From contig CACRSC010000028.1 of NCBI GenBank assembly GCA_902651635.1, positions 321,299 to 385,298 on the forward strand: a stretch of DNA of 64,000 bases, written 5' to 3'. A program made the translations under genes and the position numbers. Numbering within the stretch: the first letter of the stretch is position 1; the number at the start of each line of letters is the position of its first letter. Shown one piece after another: positions 31,785 to 40,055 of this stretch. This DNA comes from Mastigamoeba balamuthi. Taxonomy: Eukaryota > Evosea > Mastigamoebida > Mastigamoebidae. The notes under the pieces were generated by a model. It was not told the DNA's origin. It did not search any database and saw only the letters and a list, made by a program, of their open reading frames with translations.

Positions 31785-32831
31785 TCAGAGGTGCGGCCGT
31801 TGGGGGCCGGGGGCGGGCCAGGGGGTGAGGTCGCTGATGTACATGGGCTGCCGCGTGACGGGCGACGCCATCTTCCTGAACAGCCAGTGCATGATGGCGC
31901 GGCGCCCGTACACCCGGCCGTCCGGCGCGCTGACAGCGTCCATGCCCTCGGTGATCGTGACGCGCGTCAGCGGGCAGACGATCCTGCAGTGAGTGCCACG
32001 TGAGACAGCAACACAAGGGACGGGAGGAGGCGGGAACTGAGTGGCCAGAGAGACAGAGAGACTGTGGGTGGGGTGAGAGAGACAGGAGAGACACAGAGAC
32101 ACTGTGAGACACTGTGACAGAGAGGTGGCCAGGTGGCGCTTCTTGCGGCGCACCTCTCGGGGATGTCGAACAGCAGGCTGAGCACCCTGTTCTTGGTCCC
32201 CTCGCTCAGCACCCTGCTGCGCCCCAGAGCCCCCACCACCGCGGACCAGACCTCCCACGGCACCTCCACCGCGGCGGGGCTGCCGGCGGCCACAAAGAGC
32301 CACGCCAGCGCCTGCGGGCCGCCCGGGCTTCTGTCGGCGGGGCTGGCGCTGGCGACCGCGAGGCCGCAGACGCCGCGCCTGCGCTGCTTCATCGACACCA
32401 CGAGGACCGAGTGCTCGTGCGCCAGGGCCAGCGGCCCCGCGCCGTCGGCGAACACGGCGGTGTCGGCGTCGCCCGCGCTGCCGGAGAGCGTGCCGACAGC
32501 GACCGTCATGGGCTGTGCAGTGTGCCACCCCAGAGCGCAGTGGAAGCCGTTGGCCAATGAGACTCGCACTGACGCACAGGGGGAGGGAGAGAGAGGAAGA
32601 GACATACAGAGTGTGAGAGAGTGTGAGAGGGCGAACCGAGCCCCTCAGGCCGCGCTGGGAGACCTCGGCGGCGGTGGCCACGCAGTCGAACATCTCCGCA
32701 GGGCGCGGCGCCTGCTGCCGCTTACGACTGGCATCTCTGGTGCCGCGCAGCTGCTCGCCGTCGTTGGTCGCGGATGCAGCTGCGTGGCGCTCGGCGCTGG
32801 ACTGCTGCGGCTGCGACTCCGTGCAGGACAT
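31785..32831 (-). CDS. U-box domain protein (module A, full copy)
   Basis: Exons about 32639..32831, 32154..32568 and 31785..31983; the last two join in phase, while the first junction is one base out and unresolved. The N-terminus is Ser/Gln/Arg-rich. The middle (VAVGTLSGSAGDADTAVF, ALAHEHSVLVVS) resembles no family I know. The C-terminus is a U-box: IVCPLTRVTITEGMDAVSAP, DGRVYGRRAI, HWL, SPVTRQP. U-boxes recruit E2 enzymes, so this is a probable E3 ubiquitin ligase. It starts immediately beside repeat module P, and a 5'-truncated inverted copy lies at 36128-36784. Confidence 0.6.
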   Translation of the reverse strand: MSCTESQPQQSSAERHAAASATNDGEQLRGTRDASRKRQQAPRPAEMFDCVATAAEVSQRGLRGSVRPLTLSHTLYVSSSLSLPLCVSASLIGQRLPLRSGVAHCTAHDGRCRHALRQRGRRRHRRVRRRRGAAGPGARALGPRGVDEAAQARRLRPRGRQRQPRRQKPGRPAGAGVALCGRRQPRRGGGAVGGLVRGGGGSGAQQGAERGDQEQGAQPAVRHPREVRRKKRHLATSLSQCLTVSLCLSCLSHPTHSLSVSLATQFPPPPVPCVAVSRGTHCRIVCPLTRVTITEGMDAVSAPDGRVYGRRAIMHWLFRKMASPVTRQPMYISDLTPWPAPGPQRPHL

Positions 32832-32845
32832 GGTTCAGATATTTG

Positions 32846-33190
32846 TATCCGTACTTCCCCGGAATATCGGCGGCGCCACGCACGTCACGGATGGTCCACA
32901 GCGAGGGAAAAGCACCCCGGAAAAGCAGAAAAGCACCCTCGCTGCTCCTCTGAAAAGCCCGCCGGCACAACATTATTCAAAAATACAAACAACGCCAATC
33001 CAACACACAGCACACAGCACACAGCAACCGCCTCCACAACACCGCAGGACCGCCCCGTCCTGCCCAGACCCACCGCCATGCCACGCAGCCCATCCAGCCC
33101 ATCCAGACCGCCAGCGACACGAGCGCCGAGCTGAAGGCGAAGGGCGTCAAGGCTCCCCATGGCTGGCGGCCCAGCGGGTGCGGCCAGTTA
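32846..33190 (+). repeat. Repeat module P, copy 2
   Basis: Shares with copies 1 and 3 the blocks GTCACGGATGGTCCACAGCG, the CA-rich stretch and CCGCCCCGTCCTG, with length differences between blocks. It starts about 15 bp upstream of the U-box gene start, includes CCGGAATATCGGCGGCGCC, and is the likely promoter of that gene. Confidence 0.6.
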
Positions 33191-34180
33191 GCACCACCCC
33201 CTCGGTTCAACAGCGACTGACCTCCCCCGCCCCCTGTGCTGCCCCGGCGAAAAGAGAGAGGACAGAGAGCAAGAGCGCGTTAGCAACGGCGGCGACACGG
33301 AGGGGCGCCACCTGCAGCGACAGCGACGCCCATAGCGACATGGACAACGACAACGACAACGACATCCACAGCGCACGGTGCGTCCTGGTCTGCGCTGGGT
33401 GGCGGTGCTGCGGGGCATTTTGTGGGGCCGCGGGGTCGCGGGGGCCGCGGGGGGCCGCGGGGGCCGTGGGGCGCCGCGCTGCTCAGAGCTGCTGCGCTGC
33501 CGTGGGCCGCGGTGGTGTTGGGCACGCCGGCAGGCCGCATCTCGCGCGGGGGGGCCCGGCGCAGTGCTCGCGTCCTCTTGTATGCGTCGACCTAGAGTCC
33601 GCCCTCCCTCTGGCGAGCGGGAGCAGCGCGTTCGCCTGCCCCTCTGCCCCCCCGTGCCGAGCTGGCCTGGCCGGCGTGGCAGTCGCTGACTGTGCTCGCG
33701 GCGCGCACCCCGCGGCGCCCCTGGTCACCACGGCGCCGTGACGACACGATGACGTGGCGACTGCACCGACGTGGCGACGTGGCGATGACGACGACGACGG
33801 CTTGGCTTATGTTTGTGGGCTGTGGTGGGCGGCTCCTCGCGGTCTCTGCGGCTCTGTGGTCTCTGGCTTTGGCGGCACCCCACTCACCTCCTTTCTCTCT
33901 CGCCTGTGTGCCTGCGCCTGTCCCTGTCCCTTGTTCGCGCGAGCCTTGTGGGCTTCCAGGGCCCCCAGCGGGCAGCGCGGAGCGTGGACGGGCATCGCGG
34001 ACAACATGGGGGCTCTGGCGCATCGGAGCGGAACGCCGAGATGGGCCTCGCACGACACGGCGGGCAAACGGGACAGCAGAGTGCCGCCCGACCAACAATC
34101 AAGAGCTTTCCTTTGTGTGCATGGGATTTCAGAATGGCGTTGTTGTCGCACTCGGTATTTTGCGCTGCTCTTACGGGCAT
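33190..34180 (+). repeat. Repeat module B, copy 2
   Basis: Similar to the reverse complement of about 37400-38280. In several frames it reads as Ala/Pro/Arg-rich peptide; the frame shared with other copies contains a hydrophobic ALWSLALAAP segment followed by a W..I..D-like end. No frame is uninterrupted across the module and no family was recognised. Confidence 0.5.
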
Positions 34181-34269
34181 CTGAATGAAGATGATTCTAT
34201 CAACTGGCACAGTGGTATGGCACACCAACATCCGCGGACTGGGCAAGGCAGTCGTCACCTCGAACAAGC

Positions 34270-34700
34270 TCACTGGATCCTTGCCCACCTCGGGTCTGTA
34301 TAATCTTCACTTGTGCTGCTCTCTGTGACCAAGTCGATGCTCCAGAGCTGTGGTACAACAGCAGCCCTCCATCTCCATTGTGCAGCATTCCGTGTCAACA
34401 CGAGCAAAAGAAGTCGCATGGACAGGTGCAGGCGCACAGGTGAGAAGGAAAGGGTGTTAGTGGAGTCCCGCGCCAGAAGCCACAGAGCCACCGAGGAGTC
34501 CATTAAAAAGGCCCTAGCCATCGTCATCGCAGTGTCGCCACGTCCACCAGTGTTGTCGTCGTCGTCGCGGTGTGCACACCACTCATGGACACCGAAGGAG
34601 GAGAGGGGCTGCCGCGTGGTGGTGTTGTCGGCAAGGCAGGCAACGCAGGGCTCGTTCAATTCAGCACTGTTGCGGCAGACAACTACGAGCCGGTTGGCAG
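34270..34700 (-). repeat. Repeat module B, copy 3 (inverted, partial)
   Basis: The minus-strand reading GDTAMTMARAFLM ... VALWLLARDS ... LHLSM parallels GDVAMTTTTAWLM ... AALWSLALAA in copy 2, so 33740-34140 and 34280-34660 form diverged inverted arms pointing at each other. Confidence 0.45.
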
Positions 34701-35570
34701 GGTCACGGGGGCCACGCAGGCGCTGTTGCTGTCAAACACCCTGGACACAGCTGGGGCCTGTGCACAGTTTGCGGGGCTGCCAGGGCCCCCGTGCCTCTGG
34801 TTGGCACTCCGCGGGTGTCGGCCACGATGGCGCTGACAGACGAGCCGCGTATGGCCCGCCCAGCGGACGACACCACCAAGCACTAAGTCCTGTTCTGCCT
34901 CGGCGCACCCGAGTGGTGCACACTTGCACATCTCTCTCTTCCCTTGCCCACAGGCCCATCTGTCTCAACTGGTGAACGGCAATCACCGGCGGCATCGCGG
35001 GGGCCAATGCGTCCAACAGCCGCAGCCCTGGCCTGACCAAGTGCCGGCGGTCGCCTCGAGCCGTGCACCAGGAGGAGGGAGCTGTGACAGTGGCCCGTCC
35101 ACCAGTACCCTCAGGCGCCCTCGGGCAGCAGTCCACATCGAAGGCAAGGGGCATGGGCTGCCGGGGGCAACACAGATTCGAAATGAGTTCAATGAAGTGA
35201 AGACGCGAGGGGTGGAACAAGAGGGAGCCAGGGGCTCTCTTGCATACCATGCGCCAGGGATCGGTGCCATCACGAGGCACTCACAAGAACTGAGCCAGGG
35301 TGCGGCACTTCGTCTCCTCGTTGTCGATGTGGTAATTACACCATCGGCACTGCCTGGATGACCCATCCCCAAGGCTAATAAAAATTGAGTTAGTTTCCAC
35401 TCTGCACAGGGCCCCTCCTGGGGTAATATCACACGAGGGCGAGCTCTGCGACCCAAGAGAGAGAGAGAGAGGCTCAAGAACAAGGACCACATTGGGGTCA
35501 TCATCACCAGGCTCAAGATGATCCATGTTGCCTCCCGTGCTTCCTGTGGCTCTGAGGGACCTGAACTTGG
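34700..35570. other. Unassigned stretch
   Basis: Several frames are open on the minus strand (for example 34732-35280), with no recognisable domain and no consistent splice structure. I see no gene that I can support. Confidence 0.3.
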
Positions 35571-35577
35571 TTGAATG

Positions 35578-35870
35578 TCAGCAGTGTATCTCAGAGCCCA
35601 TCGAGAACTGCGGGAGGACATGGCATTGTCAGCGTCGTGACCGAGATGAGCTCGGTGGCGGCCACGACAAACATCCTGAAGCCCAGGCCCACGATGCAGT
35701 TGAAGATGACCATCTGGGCCTTGGTATCCATAAACCCAACCGACATACAGCGCGATGCCCGGCAGTATGAAGATGTTGGAGACGAGGATCGTGAACTGGA
35801 GCTGCCCACGAACATGTAGAGGATCTGTGATGAAGGTGGTGACCAGCAAGAGGCGACACAGCAGCAGCAT
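35578..35870 (-). CDS. Possible small membrane protein or gene remnant
   Basis: The minus-strand frames here are hydrophobic and protein-like: ILVSNIFILPGIAL and FVVAATELIS. Exons 35749..35870, 35642..35675 and 35578..35607 join in phase into 61 residues with a good GTATGT donor. However, one intron would be only 34 nt, and the first intron is itself hydrophobic coding-like sequence (AQMVIFNCIVGLGF) in a neighbouring frame. A decayed multi-pass membrane gene is equally likely. Confidence 0.22.
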
Positions 35871-36127
35871 CAGGGCACCATGGCTGTCGATGTGTTAGAT
35901 GATGTTTGTAGTATGGCTTGGTATTAGTATGATGACAGAGGGGTTATGCAACAGAGTTTTGTCTTTAGGATCAAACCCCGACACTCTAAGTCTATGCTTG
36001 TTTCTTATCAAAACCCCAATAACAAGACAGAAACGTTGTCTTACTCTTAATCATCACCTCATTTTATTAGTTGAGAGGCCATACTCTCGAAAGTTTAGAG
36101 ACTGATTAAGGCGACAATGGTTTAAAG

Positions 36128-36784
36128 TCCAGTTGAGGTTAACATCTCCGCCGTGTTCGCCGACGGCGCGGGGCCGCTGGCCCTGGCCCACGAGCACTCG
36201 GTCCTCGTGGTGTCGCTGGAGCAGCGCAGGCGCGGCGTCTGTGGCCTCGCGGTCGCCAGCGCCAGCCCCGTCGACAGAAGCCCGGGCGGCCCGCAGGCGC
36301 TGGCGTGGCTCTTTGTGGCTGCCGGCAGCCCCGCCGCGGTGGAGGTGCCGCGGGAGGTCTGGTCGGCCGTGGTGGGGGCTGTGGGGCGCAGCAGGGTGCT
36401 GAGCGAGGGGACCAAGAACAGGGTGCTCAGCGTGCTGTTCGACATCCCCGAGAGGTGCCCCGCCAGCTGCGCCACCTGGCCATCTCTCAATGTCTCTCAG
36501 TGTCTCTCTCTCTCTGTCTCTCTGGAAACTCAGTTCCCGCCTCCTCTCGTCCCCCTATTGCTGTCTCACGTGGCACTCACTGCAGGTTCGTCTGCCCGCT
36601 GACGCGCGTCACGATCACCGAGGGCATGGACGCTGTCAGCGCTCCGGACGGCCGGGTGTACGTGCGCCGCGCCATCGTGCACTGGCTGTTCAGGAAGATG
36701 GCGTCGCCCGTCACGCGGAAGCCAATGTACATCAGGCAGCTCGTCCCCTGGCCCGCCCTCAGCCCCCAGAAGCCGCACCTCTGA
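36128..36784 (+). pseudogene. 5'-truncated inverted copy of the U-box gene (module A2)
   Basis: Copies the last two exons of the U-box gene with their intervening intron (exons to 36455 and from about 36586 to 36784), about 90% identical by eye. Differences include Lys to Glu, Ala to Val, Trp to Arg and Gln to Lys replacements. The U-box (FVCPLTRVTITEGMDAVSAP, DGRVYVRRAIVHWL) and the stop codon are retained, but the 5' exon, start codon and module P are missing. The copy opens abruptly at about 36128 after AT-richer sequence. Confidence 0.7.
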
Positions 36785-36859
36785 CCGTCCAGCGCTCGTG
36801 TGCCTTGCCGACCTCAAATCCGGGAAAGACCATCCGATTAACAGAGCTGTTGATTGATT

Positions 36860-37410
36860 CGTCGAAAAGACATATTGCGCGCTCATCACTCACCGCACAC
36901 TCGCACCCCTTTCCTCGGTCTGCACACAACCACCGCACCACGGCCATTGCCACTGCCGCCCACGATCAAGTGATTGCCCTCAGAGCTCGTCGCCGTGCTC
37001 CCTCCTCCCGCTGGCATCGCTGCCCCACTCTTCCCGCCCCATCGCCCATCCCGGCATCGCGAGCCGCCCGCTCGCACCCGGCGTGCCCCAAAACCCGTTC
37101 GCCCTCGTCCGCCTGCCGGGGCCTCATTTCCACGTGGTCCTCGGGACGCTGAGGCTGAGATACGCGGCGGTGGTGCCCCAGGAGGGACGGGCGAGGGCGT
37201 CCTGTTGTTGGGGCTTCGCCGTGGAGGATGAGCGCGACGAGCTGCACAGGGTCCTCGAGGAGTTCGGGCGCGCCTGCAGTCGAGGCAAGGGGCGCGAGCT
37301 GTGGGCGAGCAGAGCGAGGGCTACAGGTCGAGCAGGAGACACTCAAACACACAATTGACAAACTGCTGCAGATAAAGGGAGCAGTCTATCGCTGCTTTTT
37401 TGTGCACTGA
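36860..37410 (+). repeat. Repeat module C, copy 2 (with a stub of module P)
   Basis: 36864-36910 matches the left edge of P at 38627-38700; the following sequence matches 38800-39000. The frame from 37083 reads MPQNPFALVRLPGP, then VVLGTLRLRYAAVVPQEGRA, and is the most protein-like reading of module C. The copy at 38928 reads MVLGTPRPRHAAMVPEEGRA. A charged helical tail follows. No family was recognised. Confidence 0.45.
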
Positions 37411-38280
37411 ACAGTGGTGCTGTGAGAGGCTCCAGGCAAACCTTTCTCTGCATGCGGTCGGGATTCAGTGCCGAGCCTGTCCCCGTTGCCCCGCCGTATC
37501 TTCCGGGCCCAGCTCTTCAGCTCCGATGCGCCAGGCCCCGATGTCGTCCGCGATGTCCGTCCACGCTCCACGCTTCCACCCTAGGGCCCCGGAGGTCCGC
37601 AACGCTCGCACGAACAACAACGCGCACGTATGCGCACAGGAGAGAGAGAGAAGGTGAGTGGGGGGTGCCGCCAAAGCCAGAGGCCGCAGGGGCCCAGCAA
37701 GAGTGCACACACAAGTCATCGCTGTTGCAGACGTCACCATCACCGTCACCACCGTCACCACCAGGGGCCCCACGGGGGTGCGCGCAGGACAGCGCACACA
37801 GCACACGCCGGCCAGGGCAGCTCGGCGCAGCAGGGGGGAGGGCCAGAGGGGCAGCACGCGCTCCTCCCCACGCTCGCCAGAGGGAGGTGGGCTCGGGGCC
37901 AACACGTACACGGGGCTGGCGGCACTGCACCAGCCCTCCCCCGCGGCTCGCGAGATGCGGCCGGCCGGCGTGCCCAACACCACCACCGCCCCCATCACAG
38001 CCCCCACAACCCCCAGCCCCGGGAGCACCGCCACCCCACCCAGTGCAGACCATGACGCACCGTGCACCGCGCGCTGTGGATGTCGCTGTCGCTGTCGAGT
38101 CCCCCCGTGTCGCCTTTGCTGCGGGACCCCGACGGTCAACGCGCTCTTGCTCTCTGTCCCCTCTCTCCTCTTGCTCACCGGCGGCTGCGAGGCAGGGGAG
38201 GGGGCAGCGCAGGGGGCGGGCGGGTCAGTCGCTGTTGTTGCGTTGCAGCGAGGGGGTGGTTGGTGCTCACTGGGAGGGGC
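37400..38280 (-). repeat. Repeat module B, copy 4
   Basis: Inverted relative to copies 1 and 2 and directly abutting inverted module P (38280-38710), so that C-P-B here mirrors C-P-B at 29.6-31.4 kb. The minus frame is open from 38739 to 37465 and ends KRGAWTDIADDIGAWRIG. Its N-terminal half overlaps the promoter-like module, so I do not call it a gene. Confidence 0.5.
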
Positions 38281-38710
38281 GCTGCCGCACCCGCTGGGCC
38301 GCCGGCCAAGGGAGCCTCGACGCCCCCGTCCGCCTCGTCGGCGGTCTGGGCGGTCTAGACGGGCAGCGTGGCGCGGCGGTCCTGCGGTGTGTTGTGGAGG
38401 CGGTTGCTGTGTGCTGTGTGCTGTGTGTTGGATTGGCGTTGTTTGTATTTTGAAGTATGTCCGGGGGCTTTTCAGAGGAGCAGCGAGGGTGCTTTTGCTT
38501 TCCTGCTTTTCCAGGGTGCTTTTCCCTCGCTGTGGACTATCCGTGACGTGTGTGGCACCGCAGATATTCGGGCGATGGGGAAGTTGCCGGGATATCCATC
38601 TTGGCAAGAATGTGACACAACAACATACGAAAAGACATTTCGCGCTCATTACAAGTCGCCACGCACCCGCACACTCCCTTCCTCGGCGCTCTCTGCACAC
38701 GCTCCTCATG
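38280..38710 (-). repeat. Repeat module P, copy 3
   Basis: Reverse complement of 30719-31140 with high similarity throughout, including TCTTTTCGTATGTTGTTGTG on the minus strand, the cACGTCACGGATAGTCC core and the CA-rich segment. ATATC-type elements sit at 38560-38600. Confidence 0.65.
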
Positions 38711-39425
38711 CCACCCACCACGACCACTCCGACGAGCAAGCCACGCCGTCCTCAGCCTCGCTGGTCGTCCCGGTCGCCACGCCCCCGGCCTCTGCTGGCG
38801 TCGCTGCCCCACTCTTGTTCCCAGCGCTCCCTCGCCTCGTCCCCGGCACCTCGAGCCGCCCGCTCGCACCAGGCGTGTCCCAACACCCGTTCGCCCTCGC
38901 GCGCGCCTGCCCGGGCCTCATTGCCACGTGGTCCTCGGGACGCCGAGGCCGAGGCACGCGGCGATGGTGCCCGAGGAGGGACGTGCGAGGGCGTCCTGTT
39001 GTTCCGCCACGCCGGGTGCGAGCAGGGTGGCCAGACCCTTCCCCTTTGGCAGGCGAGGCTGCGGCGAGGCAGAGACGCTCGGAGCGGTCGACCTGCGCTG
39101 CGCGGCCTCTGCCTCGACTGAGCCCTCGCCACCTCGTTAGGCATCGATGCCCGCAAGCTGCCTCTGTCGCCGTCGCGGTCGCCCTCGGCGTCGCCATCGC
39201 TGCCACCGCCGCCACAGAAGACGTAGCCCGTAGACCACTGACGAAGCGCCGTCGGTCGCCTGGCGCCCCGTTCTATCGCGCCTTTTCCACAACCGCCCCT
39301 GCCTCTGCCCGACTGCGACCCTCGTCCTGCCCAGACCCGCCATCACGCCGCCTCTCCAGACCGTACAGACCACCCAGACCGCCGCACTCAACTCGCCGCC
39401 CTGTCACCACTGAGCAGACCCGGTA
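38710..39425 (+). repeat. Repeat module C, copy 3
   Basis: Inverted counterpart of copy 1. It opens with the reading TSKPRRPQPRWSS right beside module P, as copy 1 does (TSKPRRPQPRSSS). No uninterrupted frame carries a known domain. Confidence 0.5.
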
Positions 39426-39427
39426 TA

Positions 39428-39805
39428 GCTCGTTGCTGCGCTGGGTCGACGTCGTGAGGAAGGACCCCGTGCTGTTCCCGTCGGCGTGATGGCGATAGTC
39501 AGCGGGAGCTTGGCAGGATGAACAACTTCCCCCTCTACTTCGGTGGTCAGCCCGGCAAGATTCAAGTCATTCTTCGGTGCCGAGTCCCAGTTCCGCATCC
39601 TCGACCCAGTTCGCAGCCCTGGAGAGGGTACGGCTGAGTCTGTGAGGGGTGCGGTACACCAAAGGACAACATAGTCTTGTCAGGCAGACCTCCAAAGTAG
39701 GGAGGGAAGTTGTACATCCTGCCCAGCTCCCTGCTGACGATCGCCATAGCGCCGGCGGGGAACGACACGGGGTCCTCTTCGCTACGTAGACCCAGTGCAG
39801 CAACG
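39428..39805. repeat. Inverted repeat with ~130-bp arms
   Basis: Left arm about 39428-39560, right arm about 39680-39805, spacer about 120 bp. The arms share, on opposite strands, the reading MAIVS followed by GAGCT-GGCAGGATG and ACAACTTCCC. The right arm reads LLHWVYVA and MAIVSRELGRMYNFPPYFGG on the minus strand. It looks like one coding fragment duplicated head to head; small length differences put the arms in different frames. Family unknown. Confidence 0.55.
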
Positions 39806-40055
39806 TGCTGAGCGACCGGAGGAGAAAGAGCCCGCGTCACGTGACGGGGCGGCACCGCCGTATTGGCCAGAAACCACTCAGAACGTTTTCCAAGGTGCGT
39901 CTCGTTGTCCCTAGCTGCACCCTCGCTGCTGAGACCGTGAAAATCGCGAGCGCATCGGAAACAAAGTCCAGTTTGTGCTAACTGCATTCATTTGTAGATA
40001 TGGGAAGGTTGTCATCACAGGGTTTTGCTATGACAAAAGTGCGATCGTCGATCAA
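39806..40055. other. Gap before coiled-coil gene
   Basis: About 250 bp with no recognised feature. Confidence 0.3.

Noticed and set aside
37658-39121. 487-codon plus-strand frame as a gene
   Set aside because: It crosses the junctions between modules B, P and C, including the promoter-like P, and no other copy supports it.
29600-39805. Transposon or virus-derived element as the source of the repeats
   Set aside because: No transposase, integrase, reverse transcriptase, capsid-like or envelope-like reading, no target-site duplications and no terminal repeats were seen.
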